From the NCBI RefSeq assembly GCF_000382245.1, contig NZ_KB907884.1:1-58487 (forward strand): a DNA stretch of 58,487 nucleotides, given 5' to 3'. The position numbers and the translations under genes are program-made. Under the pieces are notes generated by a model. That model was not told where the DNA came from and ran no database searches. It was given only the letters and a program-made list of their open reading frames with translations. Below, piece after piece: positions 33,225 to 45,066 of the stretch. Within the stretch, counting starts at the first letter, position 1. Each line of letters starts with the position of its first letter. The DNA is from Kushneria aurantia DSM 21353 (GTDB taxonomy: Bacteria; Pseudomonadota; Gammaproteobacteria; Pseudomonadales; Halomonadaceae).

Positions 33225-33292
33225 AGGGGAGTTTGAAGGTCGCAGCAGAGAATCGACCCGATCCCGCGCGATCGCCCTGATTTGCAAGGTTA

Positions 33293-33321
33293 TTGCTTCA
33301 GGATGAAAAGGTCTTTATACT
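33293..33321 (+). promoter_or_regulatory. Promoter of tRNA-fMet
   Basis: -35 TTGCTT, 17-nt spacer, -10 TATACT, with a GC-rich discriminator. It predicts a start about 10 nt before the tRNA, so the initiator tRNA can be made independently of tRNA-Leu. Confidence 0.65.
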
Positions 33322-33336
33322 GTCGGCGCATTCTGA

Positions 33337-33413
<77 letters not shown>

Positions 33414-33440
33414 CTCATCGAGTGGACAGCTTTTTCTCGA

Positions 33441-33468
33441 AAAGCCCCTTCCTTCGAAGGGGCTTTTT
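33441..33468 (+). terminator. Intrinsic terminator after tRNA-fMet
   Basis: AAAGCCCCTTC-cttc-GAAGGGGCTTT plus T residues, between the tRNA and rimP. Confidence 0.88.
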
Positions 33469-33576
33469 GTTACAGCGCACCCCTTATTCTGCGCAACAGG
33501 AACGCCCATCAGTCACCTTGTCCGCTCTCCTGTCACTTGCTCTCGGGTGCCTGATGCCACTGCAGGAGGCCATGTC

Positions 33577-34035
33577 GTGCCGACCAGGCAAGAAACACTG
33601 CATACGCTGATCGAGCCCGCCGTCGCGGCGCTGGGCTTTGAGCTCTGGGGTATCGACTATCAGGCTCAGGGCAAGCATTCGAAGCTGGTGGTCTATATCG
33701 AGCACGATGACGGCGTCAACGTTGACGACTGTGCCGACGTCAGTCGTCAGGTCAGCGCGCTGCTTGATGTCGAAGATCCCATTCCCGGGCAGTATCAGCT
33801 GGAAGTGTCCTCTCCCGGCATGGATCGCCCGCTCTACACGCTGTCCCATTTCGCGCGTTTCGCCGGCCACACCATTACGCTGAGGCTGCGTGCGCCCTTC
33901 GAGGGGCAGCGGCGTTTCAAGGGGCTGCTGGCCGGCGTCGACGAAGAGGAAGTGCTCCTGCAGTTCGAGGGCGAAGAGTATGGTTTCCCGATCGAGACCA
34001 TCGAACAGGCGCGCGTCGTGCCCGGTTTTGACTGA
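33577..34035 (+). CDS. rimP: Ribosome maturation factor RimP
   Basis: A 152-residue protein needed for 30S subunit maturation. [40 protein letters not shown] and [14 protein letters not shown] are the family blocks. The start is GTG 33577: AGGAGG at 33564-33569 gives a 7-nt gap, whereas the upstream in-frame GTG 33547 has no ribosome-binding site. It is the first gene of the rimP-nusA-infB-rbfA-truB operon; nusA follows after 44 bp. Confidence 0.95.
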   Translation: MPTRQETLHTLIEPAVAALGFELWGIDYQAQGKHSKLVVYIEHDDGVNVDDCADVSRQVSALLDVEDPIPGQYQLEVSSPGMDRPLYTLSHFARFAGHTITLRLRAPFEGQRRFKGLLAGVDEEEVLLQFEGEEYGFPIETIEQARVVPGFD

Positions 34036-34079
34036 TCGGCCACGGTGACAACAAGGAATTTTCTGGCGAGGCACATGAC

Positions 34080-35564
34080 ATGAGCAAAGACATTTTGCTG
34101 GTCGTCGATGCAATTTCGAATGAGAAGGGTGTTCCCCGCAACATCATCTTCGAGGCAGTCGAGGCGGCACTGGCCAGCGCTTCGCGCAAGCGTTTCGAGG
34201 GCAAGGAGGTCGATATCCGCGTGCGTATCGATCGCGAAAGCGGTGACTACGATACCTTTCGTCGCTGGACGGTAGTGCCCGACGAGGACTACACCACCTC
34301 GGCCAGTCAGATTCCGCTGGGCGCCGCCGAAGAGCGCGAGCCGCCGCTGGGCCTCGACGACGTGGTCGAGGAGCAGATCGAGTCCGCCGAGTTCGGACGT
34401 ATCGCCGCCCAGACCGCCAAGCAGGTGATTGTGCAGAAGGTGCGCGAGGCGGAGCGCGCCGAGATCGTGCGCCACTACGCCGAGCGTGAGGGTGAACTGG
34501 TCGGCGGCACGGTCAAGAAAACGACACGTGACGGTCTGATCATCGATCTGGGCGAGAATGCCGAGGCCTTTCTGCCGCGCGGCGAGATGATCCCCGGCGA
34601 GCGCTACCGTCTTAACGAGCGGGTGCGCGCGCTTTTGTGGCGCGTCGACCCGGAGGCGAAGGGCGCTCAGCTTATCCTGTCGCGTACCCGGCCGGAGTTT
34701 CTGGTCGAGCTGTTCACCATTGAGGTACCGGAGATCTCCGAGCAACTGATCGAGATCAAGGGCGCCTCGCGCGATCCCGGCTCGCGCGCCAAGATCGCGG
34801 TCAAGACCAGCGATCGCCGCATCGATCCCGTAGGTGCCTGCGTGGGTATGCGCGGTTCGCGGGTGCAGGCGGTTTCCAATGAGCTGCGCAACGAGCGCGT
34901 CGATATCGTGATGTGGGACGACAATCCCGCTCAACTGGTGATCAACGCCATGGCGCCGGCGGATGTGGCCTCCATCCTGGTCGACGAGGACAGTCACTCG
35001 ATGGACGTGGCGGTAGGAGAAGACAACCTCGCCCAGGCGATCGGCCGCAGCGGTCAGAACGTGCGGCTGGCCAGCGAGCTGACCGGCTGGACGCTCAACG
35101 TAATGACCGAGGACGAGGCCGAAGGCAAGCGTGAACAGGAGGTCGACAGTCACATCGAGTATTTCATCAACCATCTCGATGTCGACGACGAGCTGGCGCG
35201 TCTGCTGGTGGAAGAGGGCTTTACCTCGCTCGAGGAGGTGGCCTATGTACCGCTGGAGGAGATGCTGGAGATCGAGGGCTTCGACGAAACGATGGTCAAT
35301 GAGCTGCGTGCCCGCGCCAAGGATGAGCTGCTCAACCTGGCGATCGCCACCGAGGAGGAGCTCGACGGCACGGCGCCAGCCGAGGATCTGCTGGCGATGG
35401 ACGGCATGGATCAGCACCTGGCCTATCGGTTGGCAGGGCGCGGCATCATCACCATGGAAGATCTTGCCGAGCAGTCCATCGAAGACCTCAAGGATATCGA
35501 GGGAATGGACGAAGAGCGTGCTGCGGCACTGATCATGACGGCCCGGGCGCCGTGGTTCGAGTAG
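34080..35564 (+). CDS. nusA: Transcription termination/antitermination factor NusA
   Basis: A 494-residue RNA-polymerase-binding factor of full gammaproteobacterial length. The N-terminal polymerase-binding domain (1-125) is followed by an S1 domain (about 135-200, [17 protein letters not shown]), and KH1-KH2 (about 230-345, [17 protein letters not shown] and [18 protein letters not shown]). Two acidic C-terminal repeats complete it ([16 protein letters not shown] and [16 protein letters not shown]), which bind the alpha-subunit tail. It acts on pausing, termination and rRNA antitermination; a boxA for the latter occurs at the right end of the window. Confidence 0.98.
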   Translation: MSKDILLVVDAISNEKGVPRNIIFEAVEAALASASRKRFEGKEVDIRVRIDRESGDYDTFRRWTVVPDEDYTTSASQIPLGAAEEREPPLGLDDVVEEQIESAEFGRIAAQTAKQVIVQKVREAERAEIVRHYAEREGELVGGTVKKTTRDGLIIDLGENAEAFLPRGEMIPGERYRLNERVRALLWRVDPEAKGAQLILSRTRPEFLVELFTIEVPEISEQLIEIKGASRDPGSRAKIAVKTSDRRIDPVGACVGMRGSRVQAVSNELRNERVDIVMWDDNPAQLVINAMAPADVASILVDEDSHSMDVAVGEDNLAQAIGRSGQNVRLASELTGWTLNVMTEDEAEGKREQEVDSHIEYFINHLDVDDELARLLVEEGFTSLEEVAYVPLEEMLEIEGFDETMVNELRARAKDELLNLAIATEEELDGTAPAEDLLAMDGMDQHLAYRLAGRGIITMEDLAEQSIEDLKDIEGMDEERAAALIMTARAPWFE

Positions 35565-35615
35565 CAGTCATAGCGTGCGCCGTATCGCGTCAGGTCACGG
35601 GTTCAGGAGGTCATA

Positions 35616-38138
<2,523 letters not shown>

Positions 38139-38158
38139 GGCGCCGTGGGAGGCAAGCC

Positions 38159-38551
38159 ATGCGTGAATTCAGTCGTACCGACCGCGTCGGCGAACAGCTG
38201 GCTCATGAGCTTGCGCTGCTGATACAGCGCGAGATCAAGGACCCGCGGCTGGGGATGGTGACGGTCAACAGTGCCCGCGTCAGTCGCGACCTGGGTTATG
38301 CCGACGTCTACATCACTCTGATGGGTGAAAACGACGAGCAGCGCATCGGCGAAAACCTTGCCGTGCTCAAGCGCGCCCGTGGCTTTCTGCGCTCGCGGGT
38401 GGCGCGCACCATGCAGCTGCGCCACGTCCCGGAGCTGCGCTTTCATTACGACGAGTCGGTCACCCGCGGCCATCAAATGGCCGAACTGATCGATCGCGCG
38501 GTGGAGAGCGACCGCGAACGTGGCGATGACGACGAAGGGACGCGTGACTGA
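38159..38551 (+). CDS. rbfA: Ribosome-binding factor RbfA
   Basis: A 130-residue KH-fold protein that binds the 5' helix of 16S rRNA in late 30S assembly and at cold temperatures. REFSRTDRVGEQLAHELALLIQ, DPRLGMVTVNSARVSRDL and RHVPELRFHYDES are typical. The start at 38159 follows GGGAGG. Its stop overlaps the truB start (TGATG). The C-terminus is acidic and charged. Confidence 0.97.
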   Translation: MREFSRTDRVGEQLAHELALLIQREIKDPRLGMVTVNSARVSRDLGYADVYITLMGENDEQRIGENLAVLKRARGFLRSRVARTMQLRHVPELRFHYDESVTRGHQMAELIDRAVESDRERGDDDEGTRD

Positions 38552-39489
38552 TGGCCAGAAGGCGGCGCGGCGAGCCCATTGACGGCGTGCTGCTGCTCGA
38601 CAAGGGCGAGGGCATGACCTCCAACCGTGCGCTGCAGCAGGCGCGCGGTATTTTCGGGGCGCAAAAGGCCGGTCACACCGGCACGCTTGACCCGATGGCC
38701 ACCGGTCTGCTGCCGCTTTGCTTCGGTGAAGCGACCAAGTTTTCCAGCTGGATGCTGGAGGCCGACAAGCGCTATCTGGCCAGTGTGCGGCTGGGTGCGG
38801 TGACCGATAGCGGCGACCGCGAAGGAGAAATACTGGAGAGTCGCGCCGTACCGGCGCTGGATGACGAGACATTGAAAGCAGTGCTGGATGAGTTCGTCGG
38901 TGACATCGATCAGGTGCCGCCGATGTATTCGGCGCTCAAGGTTGGCGGTCGGCCGCTCTATGAGCTGGCCCGCAGGGGTGAGCAGATCGAACGTGCAGCG
39001 CGACGCGTCAGCATTTATCATATCGGCCTGGTTGAGCGCCGCTCGGAGGGGTTCACCATCGAGGCGAGCGTCAGCAAGGGTACCTATGTGCGTACTCTTG
39101 CCGAGGATATCGGGGCACGGTTGGGCTGTGGTGCCCATCTCGATGGGCTGCGGCGGCTCGCCAGCGGCCCTTTCGACGACAGCGCCATGACAACGCTCGA
39201 AACGCTGGAGGCGCTTGACCCCGCTGCGCGCCGCGAGCGCCTGCTGCCGGTAGAGGTGCTGCTCGAGCACCTGCCGGCGTTGGCCGCCGATGACGAAGGT
39301 GCGCACCGTATCAGGATGGGGCAGACGATCGCCCTCGACGACGGTGGGCTGGCCATCGGCAGCGCTGCCAGGCTCTATCACGATCACACCCTGCTGGGTG
39401 TGGTTACCGTCAGCGCGCCGGGGCAGTGCAGCCCACGGCGACTGATCAACACCGCTTCACAGGGCGGTGTGTGCAACGCCGAGACCTGA
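38551..39489 (+). CDS. truB: tRNA pseudouridine-55 synthase TruB
   Basis: A 312-residue enzyme that forms pseudouridine at position 55 of the T loop in tRNA. The catalytic aspartate is D47 in GHTGTLDPMATG. YSALKVGGRPLYELAR and VSKGTYVRTLAEDIG are further family motifs, and a PUA-like domain occupies about 245-305. The start overlaps the rbfA stop by one base. rpsO follows after 79 bp, giving the conserved order infB-rbfA-truB-rpsO-pnp. Confidence 0.97.
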   Translation: MARRRRGEPIDGVLLLDKGEGMTSNRALQQARGIFGAQKAGHTGTLDPMATGLLPLCFGEATKFSSWMLEADKRYLASVRLGAVTDSGDREGEILESRAVPALDDETLKAVLDEFVGDIDQVPPMYSALKVGGRPLYELARRGEQIERAARRVSIYHIGLVERRSEGFTIEASVSKGTYVRTLAEDIGARLGCGAHLDGLRRLASGPFDDSAMTTLETLEALDPAARRERLLPVEVLLEHLPALAADDEGAHRIRMGQTIALDDGGLAIGSAARLYHDHTLLGVVTVSAPGQCSPRRLINTASQGGVCNAET

Positions 39490-39568
39490 TCGGGGCTCGG
39501 TATGAGACTGCAGATATGCGCGGTCTCGGATATTCAAATGCTCAGGCATATTCACTGGAGAGAACGCA

Positions 39569-39838
39569 ATGGCACTGACTGCCGAACGCAAGGCCGAAAT
39601 CGTCAGAGAATTCGGCACCAACGACACCGATACCGGCTCGCCGGAAGTGCAGATCGCCCTGCTGACCGACAACATCGTCACCCTGCAGAGCCACTTCAAG
39701 GACCACAAGCAGGATCACCACTCCCGTCGTGGCCTGATCCGCATGGTCAACCAGCGCCGCAAGCTGCTGGACTATCTCAAGCGCAAGAACTTCGACCGCT
39801 ACCAGCAGATCATTTCGCGTCTGGGACTGCGTCGCTGA
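39569..39838 (+). CDS. rpsO: 30S ribosomal protein S15
   Basis: An 89-residue primary 16S-binding protein of the platform. [19 protein letters not shown], the helix [14 protein letters not shown] and [17 protein letters not shown] match the family along its full length. GGAGAGAA precedes the ATG. The 5' leader (39490-39568) contains GAGAC/GTCTC arms; in E. coli, S15 represses its own translation through a pseudoknot in this region, but no equivalent pseudoknot is claimed here. A terminator follows. Confidence 0.98.
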   Translation: MALTAERKAEIVREFGTNDTDTGSPEVQIALLTDNIVTLQSHFKDHKQDHHSRRGLIRMVNQRRKLLDYLKRKNFDRYQQIISRLGLRR

Positions 39839-39871
39839 TTGCTGCTGTTCAGCATCACGATGCTGCGAGCG

Positions 39872-39899
39872 GGCGGCTCCCTTCGGGGGCCGCCTGTTT
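39872..39899 (+). terminator. Intrinsic terminator after rpsO
   Basis: A GC-rich stem, GGCGGCTCCC against GGGGGCCGCC, capped by TTC(G), is followed by TGTTTTG. It separates rpsO from pnp. Confidence 0.75.
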
Positions 39900-40001
39900 T
39901 GTTATGGGCCTGTCTGCAAGCCGTCAGTGACACCCGCCGGGATCGGTTTTAAGATGGCGCCGAGCCAAAAGACGAACGATAGACAGCAAAAGGACAGCGC
40001 A

Positions 40002-42131
40002 TTGAACGCCGTAACCAGGACCTTTCAGTACGGTAATCACACCGTCACCCTCGAGACCGGTCGTGTGGCCCGCCAGGCCACCGGCAGCGTACTGGTGACC
40101 ATGGACAACACTGTCGTGCTCTGCACGGTGGTGGCCAAAAACGAACCCAAACCCGGCCAGGGCTTCTTTCCCCTGTCGGTGCACTACCAGGAAAAGACCT
40201 ACGCCGTGGGTAGCATCCCGGGCGGTTTTTTCAAGCGTGAGGGGCGTCCCAGCGAGAAGGAGACCCTCACCTCGCGGTTGATCGATCGCCCCATTCGCCC
40301 ACTCTTCCCGAAGGGCTTTCTCAATGAGGTGCAGGTGGTCTGCACGGTGCTCTCCGCCGAACGCCATCAGGATCCCGATATCGCGGCCATGCTGGGAACC
40401 TCGGCGGCGCTGGCGATCTCCGGCGTGCCCTTCGCCGGTCCCATCGGCGCCGCCCGGGTGGCGTTCACCGATGAGCGTGGCTATTTCCTCAATCCTTCTC
40501 AGGATGAGCTCAAGAATTCCGAGCTGGATATGGTCGTGGCCGGCACCGACAAGGCCGTGCTGATGGTCGAATCGGAGGCGAAGGAGCTCTCCGAGGACGA
40601 GATGCTGGGCGCGGTACTGTTCGCCCATGAAGAGATGCAGGTCGCCATCAGCGCCATCAATGAGTTCGTCCGGGAAGGCGGCAAGGCGAAGTGGGACTGG
40701 CGCCCCGAGGCGGATAATGCCGCCCTCAAGGAGGCCGTGGCCGGCGGTTTCGAGGGCGGCATTGGTGAGGCCTACCGCATTACCGACAAAATGCAGCGTC
40801 AAAAGCGCCTCGACGAGCTGCGCAGCGAGGCCATCGCCCGGCTGGCCGACGGCGAGGCGCCACTCTACACCGGTGAAGAGGTCGGCGGCGCCTTTGCCGG
40901 GCTCGAGAAGCGCATCGTGCGCGAGCGGGTGCTGGGCGGTGAGCCGCGCATCGACGGCCGCGATCACAGCACCGTCCGTCCGCTGGATATCGCCGTCGGC
41001 GTACTGCCGCGCACCCATGGCTCGGCGCTTTTCACCCGCGGCGAGACTCAGGCGATCGTCACCACCACCCTGGGCACCTCGCGCGACGCGCAGCTGATCG
41101 AGGGGCTCGACGGCGAGCGTCACGACAGTTTTATGCTGCACTATAATTTCCCGCCCTATAGCGTCGGCGAAGCCGGTTTCATCGGCTCGCCCAAGCGCCG
41201 CGAGATCGGCCATGGCCGGCTGGCGCGGCGCGGCGTGGCGGCGGTTCTGCCGGACTCCGAGACATTCCCCTATACCATTCGGGTGGTTTCCGAGATCACC
41301 GAGTCCAACGGTTCCAGTTCGATGGCCTCGGTGTGCGGTTCATCGCTGTCGCTGATGGACGCCGGCGTGCCGCTCAAGGCGCCGGTGGCGGGTATCGCCA
41401 TGGGCCTGGTCAAGGAAGACGAGCGCTTCGCCGTCCTGACCGACATCCTCGGTGACGAAGACCATCTTGGCGATATGGACTTCAAGGTAGCCGGTTCCGC
41501 AGAAGGCGTGACTGCCCTGCAGATGGACATCAAGATCGAGGGCATCAACGAAGAGATCATGGAGAAGGCGCTGGCCCAGGCACACCAGGCGCGTCAGCAG
41601 ATCCTTGCCGAGATGAACCGCGTGATCGGCGCAAGCCGCACCGAAGTGGCCGAGCATGCGCCCACCATGACGCGGCTCAAGATCGATCCGGAGAAGATCC
41701 GCGACGTGATCGGCAAGGGCGGCGCCACCATTCGTCAGATCTGCGAGGACACTGGCGCCTCGATCGATATCGACGACGACGGCAGCGTGCGCATCTACGC
41801 GGAAAGCCGCGAAGGGGCGAAGCGTGCCGTCGACACCGTGCTGGCGATCACCGCCGAGGCCGAGATCGGCAAGCTGTATCGCGGCAAGGTGGTGCGCATT
41901 GCCGACTTCGGTGCCTTCGTCAACTTCATGCCGGGTACCGACGGTCTGGTGCACATCTCGCAGATCGTGCCGGAGCGGGTCAACGACGTGCGCGACTACC
42001 TGAGCGAAGGTCAGATGGTGACCGTCAAGGTGCTGGACATCGACAACCGCAATCGCGTCAAGCTCTCCATCAAGGAGATCGGTGAAGAAGAAAAGGCGGC
42101 GTTCGAGGCGACACTGGAAGAGGGCGAGTGA
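40002..42131 (+). CDS. pnp: Polyribonucleotide nucleotidyltransferase (PNPase)
   Basis: A 709-residue 3'-5' phosphorolytic exoribonuclease of the degradosome. Two RNase PH-like core domains (about 1-220 and 310-540), a KH domain ([17 protein letters not shown], about 565) and an S1 domain ([28 protein letters not shown], about 625-690) are complete. The start is TTG 40002, preceded by AAGGA with a 7-nt gap, giving [18 protein letters not shown]; the frame is open to 39927 but that part is not conserved. A symmetrical terminator follows at 42157. Confidence 0.97.
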   Translation: MNAVTRTFQYGNHTVTLETGRVARQATGSVLVTMDNTVVLCTVVAKNEPKPGQGFFPLSVHYQEKTYAVGSIPGGFFKREGRPSEKETLTSRLIDRPIRPLFPKGFLNEVQVVCTVLSAERHQDPDIAAMLGTSAALAISGVPFAGPIGAARVAFTDERGYFLNPSQDELKNSELDMVVAGTDKAVLMVESEAKELSEDEMLGAVLFAHEEMQVAISAINEFVREGGKAKWDWRPEADNAALKEAVAGGFEGGIGEAYRITDKMQRQKRLDELRSEAIARLADGEAPLYTGEEVGGAFAGLEKRIVRERVLGGEPRIDGRDHSTVRPLDIAVGVLPRTHGSALFTRGETQAIVTTTLGTSRDAQLIEGLDGERHDSFMLHYNFPPYSVGEAGFIGSPKRREIGHGRLARRGVAAVLPDSETFPYTIRVVSEITESNGSSSMASVCGSSLSLMDAGVPLKAPVAGIAMGLVKEDERFAVLTDILGDEDHLGDMDFKVAGSAEGVTALQMDIKIEGINEEIMEKALAQAHQARQQILAEMNRVIGASRTEVAEHAPTMTRLKIDPEKIRDVIGKGGATIRQICEDTGASIDIDDDGSVRIYAESREGAKRAVDTVLAITAEAEIGKLYRGKVVRIADFGAFVNFMPGTDGLVHISQIVPERVNDVRDYLSEGQMVTVKVLDIDNRNRVKLSIKEIGEEEKAAFEATLEEGE

Positions 42132-42156
42132 TCGCGTTGTCCTCTCTCGGTAATGC

Positions 42157-42181
42157 AAAACCCCGCCGCGGCGGGGTTTTT
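42157..42181. terminator. Bidirectional terminator between pnp and mazF
   Basis: AAAACCCCGC-cgcg-GCGGGGTTTT; A and T runs on the two sides let it serve both the pnp and the opposing mazF transcripts. Confidence 0.85.
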
Positions 42182-42204
42182 ACCGACAGCGCAGGTTGCG
42201 CTTT

Positions 42205-42549
42205 CTACCGCCCGCGTGGTGATATCGCCAGGCCGAGAAAAACCAGCATGGCCTGATTGAGGCGAAGCATCTCTTCATCATCCAGCCGTCCTGTTCTGTC
42301 GCCCAGCTTCGATTTTGCCACAGTGGTGATCTTGTCGACCATCAGGCATGAAGTGACTTGCAGGCCATTGCGCTCGTTGGGGGCGATAGGCAGCCGAAAC
42401 AGCGGGGCCTCGGTGGTGTCGGAGGTGAAGGCGCAGAGGGTAAGCGAATCCGTGGCGTCGAAACTGTTATCCTGAACAATGACGGCTGGGCGTGGTTTGC
42501 CTGCATAATGTGGTCCTCCCGCCACTGTCCATATCTCGCCGCGCTTCAT
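42205..42549 (-). CDS. MazF/PemK-type endoribonuclease toxin
   Basis: A 114-residue toxin of the MazF/PemK/CcdB fold. The N-terminal MKRGEIWTVAGGPHYAGKPRPAVIVQDN is the classic signature; TSCLMVDKITTVAKSKLGDRTGRLDDEEM covers the second conserved region. Such toxins cut mRNA at short sequences and are neutralised by the partner antitoxin. ATG 42549 overlaps the antitoxin stop as ATGA; TTG 42561 in the same frame is less likely. The pair sits between pnp and panC, outside the conserved gene order, and looks like an insertion. Confidence 0.88.
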   Translation of the reverse strand: MKRGEIWTVAGGPHYAGKPRPAVIVQDNSFDATDSLTLCAFTSDTTEAPLFRLPIAPNERNGLQVTSCLMVDKITTVAKSKLGDRTGRLDDEEMLRLNQAMLVFLGLAISPRGR

Positions 42550-42770
42550 TCGCCGGGCCAATCGGATACTGACTCGATAAAGGCCTGATCATCGCTGGTA
42601 CGATCACTTTGCGCGACAGCCAGCGACTGACGATGCGCTTCGGCCATGAAGGATGGTGCCCGTACATCCGGTACCCAGATCTGTATCGGGCGCAGCCCCC
42701 GCGCACGCAGTCTGGCGCGATATTCGCTGACTTTCCGGCTCGAGGAGCTTGAATCCGTTCGGGATGCCAT
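42546..42770 (-). CDS. MazE-like antitoxin
   Basis: A 74-residue protein of the kind annotated as antitoxin MazE-like (DUF3018). It has a Ser-rich N-terminus, then SEYRARLRARGLRPIQIWVPDVR, the family hallmark, and an acidic C-terminus (DDQAFIESVSDWPGE) suited to binding the basic toxin. CTAGGAGGG precedes its ATG. The toxin gene overlaps its stop. An inverted repeat just upstream, spanning the ribosome-binding site and the likely promoter, is a candidate autoregulatory operator. Confidence 0.82.
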   Translation of the reverse strand: MASRTDSSSSSRKVSEYRARLRARGLRPIQIWVPDVRAPSFMAEAHRQSLAVAQSDRTSDDQAFIESVSDWPGE

Positions 42771-42781
42771 GCTGACCCTCC

Positions 42782-42815
42782 TAGTGGTGAGACGGTGACA
42801 TGTAATTTACCACTA
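42782..42815. promoter_or_regulatory. Inverted repeat upstream of mazEF, candidate operator
   Basis: TAGTGGT (42782-42788) and ACCACTA (42809-42815) are perfect 7-bp arms 20 nt apart. The inner arm overlaps the antitoxin ribosome-binding site, and the spacer has a relatively AT-rich, promoter-like stretch. Confidence 0.4.
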
Positions 42816-42838
42816 CCGAGGCCACCTGCCAATTGGCA

Positions 42839-43684
42839 TCAGCTCCTGAGCCGCCGATTGTCGATCAGCCGCGTGCTGCCCAGTCGGGCGGCGACCAGCA
42901 GTACGCAGGGGCCGTTCCGGGGCAGGCAGGGGGCGAGCGTGTCGGCGTGGCGCAGTTCGAGATATTCCGGCTCGAAGCCGTCGGCTTCGAGTCTCGTCAG
43001 CGTCTCGGCCAGCACTCGTTGACGCTCTTCGCCATGGTTCAGGCGCGCCACCGCTTCCGTCAGGCGCTGATGCAGGCGCGGTGCGATGCGCCGCTGATCG
43101 GCGTCGAGATAGCCGTTGCGCGAGGAGAGTGCCAGACCGTCACGCTCACGGGTGGTCGGCACGCCGACGATCTCGATGGGGAAGTGTTGGTCGCGCACCA
43201 GCTTGCGAATGACCGCCAGCTGCTGGAAATCCTTCTCGCCGAAGCAGGCCAGATCGGGTCGGGTGATGTGGAACAGCAGGCTGACCACCGTGCTCACACC
43301 GTCGAAGTGGCCTGGCCGGTGAGCGCCGCACAGCCCTTCGGAGACGCCCGGCACCTGCACGCGGGTAAGGTCCTGTTGCCCATGCGGATAGAGCGTCTCG
43401 ACCGCCGGGGCGAACAGAGCGTCGCAGCCGCGCGCTGTCAGTCGCTCGCAGTCGGCCTCGAGGGTGCGCGGATAGCGTTCCAGATCCTCGTCGGGACCGA
43501 ACTGCAGCGGATTGACGAACAGGGTGGCGATCACCCGATCGGCCCGCGCTCGGGCGGCGTCGACCAGCGCCATGTGGCCCTCGTGGAGGTTGCCCATGGT
43601 GGGTACCAGTGCCAGTCGCTCGCCGGCGCGGCGCCACTGATCAAGCTGCTGCTGTAGCGCAGTGATGTGGTGAAAGAGCTGCAT
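42839..43684 (-). CDS. panC: Pantoate-beta-alanine ligase PanC
   Basis: A 281-residue enzyme for the last step of pantothenate (vitamin B5) synthesis. LVPTMGNLHEGHMALV contains the HxGH nucleotide-binding motif, and FGEKDFQQLAVIRKLV and TTRERDGLALSSRNGYL bind pantoate and ATP. ATG 43684 gives the family start MQLFHHITALQQQL; no good ribosome-binding site is seen. It follows panB in the minus-strand run pcnB-folK-panB-panC, the same order as in Pseudomonas. Confidence 0.96.
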   Translation of the reverse strand: MQLFHHITALQQQLDQWRRAGERLALVPTMGNLHEGHMALVDAARARADRVIATLFVNPLQFGPDEDLERYPRTLEADCERLTARGCDALFAPAVETLYPHGQQDLTRVQVPGVSEGLCGAHRPGHFDGVSTVVSLLFHITRPDLACFGEKDFQQLAVIRKLVRDQHFPIEIVGVPTTRERDGLALSSRNGYLDADQRRIAPRLHQRLTEAVARLNHGEERQRVLAETLTRLEADGFEPEYLELRHADTLAPCLPRNGPCVLLVAARLGSTRLIDNRRLRS

Positions 43685-43758
43685 AGGGAGGTTTGAGTCC
43701 GTTTCGGAGCGACACACTGCCTTCGGCACATGAGTACTTTTAAAGGTGTCGCGAGGAT

Positions 43759-44553
43759 TCAGAAACAGTGTTCGTCGGCAGGGAAGCGGCGCTCACGCAC
43801 CGCCTCGTGGTAGGCGCGAAAGGCATCCTGGAGGCTGCCGCTGCCGGCAAGAAAGTTTCTGACGAAGCGCGGTACCCGGCCACTGGTGGCGCCCAGCATG
43901 TCGTGCATGACCAGAATCTGGCCGTCCACTTCGGGGCCGGCGCCGATGCCGATCACCGGCACGCTGACCGCCGCATGCAGGCGTTGAGCCAGTACGCGCG
44001 GCACGCACTCCAGCAGTATGACCGCCGCGCCCGCCGCCTCGAGTGTCTGCGCCGCCTCGATCAGGTGCTGCGCCTGCACCTCGTCGCGCCCCTGCACGCG
44101 GTAGCCACCGAAGGCGTGAACGCTCTGGGGCGTCAGGCCCATGTGCACGCAGACCGGAACGCCGCGGCGCGCCAACGCGGTAACGGCTTCGGCCAGCCAG
44201 GCCTCGCCCTCCAGTTTGACCATCTGTGCGCCAGCGCGCATCAGCGCCCCGGCACTGTGCAAAATCTGCTCGGTGGTGACGTTGGTCATGAAGGGCAGGT
44301 CGGCCATCAGCAGGCTGTGCTGACGGCCGCTGGCCACGCAGCGGGTGTGATAGATCATGTCGTCGAGGGTCACGGCGAGGGTATCGCTGTGGCCCTGCAG
44401 TACCATGCCGAGCGAGTCGCCGACCAGCAGCACGTCGACGCCGGCAGCGTCGGCGCAGCGCGCCAGGCTGGCATCGTAGGCGGTCAGGCAGCTGAAGGCG
44501 CTTGCGTTGGCGCGATGCTCAACGAGGGTGCGAAGCGTCACGGGTTTGGGCAT
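43759..44553 (-). CDS. panB: 3-methyl-2-oxobutanoate hydroxymethyltransferase PanB
   Basis: A 264-residue TIM-barrel enzyme that adds a methylene-THF hydroxymethyl group to ketoisovalerate, making ketopantoate. LTAYDASLARCADAAGVDVLLVGDSLGMV, the VCVHMGLTPQSVHAFGGYRVQG loop and VPVIGIGAGPEVDGQILVMHDMLG are typical, with the metal-binding Asp and Glu residues. It lies between folK and panC. Confidence 0.97.
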   Translation of the reverse strand: MPKPVTLRTLVEHRANASAFSCLTAYDASLARCADAAGVDVLLVGDSLGMVLQGHSDTLAVTLDDMIYHTRCVASGRQHSLLMADLPFMTNVTTEQILHSAGALMRAGAQMVKLEGEAWLAEAVTALARRGVPVCVHMGLTPQSVHAFGGYRVQGRDEVQAQHLIEAAQTLEAAGAAVILLECVPRVLAQRLHAAVSVPVIGIGAGPEVDGQILVMHDMLGATSGRVPRFVRNFLAGSGSLQDAFRAYHEAVRERRFPADEHCF

Positions 44554-44583
44554 AGGGCGTTCTCCGGCTAAGCGTGCCCGGCG

Positions 44584-45066
44584 TCAGTCGGCCAGGCGCT
44601 GCAGCCCTTCGGCGCGCTGTGTCGCCGCCAGCGCGTCGAGGCGGCGGCCGTCGGGCAGAATCATTTCGGGCGCTATCTCGCGCAGCGGCAGCAGCACGAA
44701 GGCGCGCTGATGCATCTGCGGGTGCGGCAGTGTCAGCCGCGGCGTCTTTAGTTGCCGGTCATTGTACAGCAGCAGGTCGAGATCCAGAGTGCGCGGTCCC
44801 CAGTGGCGATCGCGCACGCGGCGGTGGCGCTGCTCCAGCGCCTGCAATTGGTCAAGCAGCGCCAGCGGCGACAGGCCGGTTTCCAGCTCGGCCACGGCAT
44901 TGATGAAATCCGGTTGATCCTGCGGGCCGAGCGGTCGGCTGGCATAGCAGGAGGAGGCGCCGGTGCGACGGGTCAGCGGCAGTTGATCGAGCTCTTCCAG
45001 GGCTGTTTCAACCTGGCGGCGTGGATCGTCGAGATTGCTGCCCAGACCGATCCAGGCGCGGTTCAT
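44584..45066 (-). CDS. folK: 2-amino-4-hydroxy-6-hydroxymethyldihydropteridine diphosphokinase FolK
   Basis: A 160-residue enzyme that pyrophosphorylates the pterin precursor for FolP (the folP gene is at 29459). IGLGSNLDDPRRQVE is the N-terminal motif and RHWGPRTLDLDLLLYND the catalytic and metal-binding signature, with LPHPQMHQRAFVLLPL further on. The start overlaps the pcnB stop by 4 bp, indicating translational coupling. Confidence 0.96.
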   Translation of the reverse strand: MNRAWIGLGSNLDDPRRQVETALEELDQLPLTRRTGASSCYASRPLGPQDQPDFINAVAELETGLSPLALLDQLQALEQRHRRVRDRHWGPRTLDLDLLLYNDRQLKTPRLTLPHPQMHQRAFVLLPLREIAPEMILPDGRRLDALAATQRAEGLQRLAD

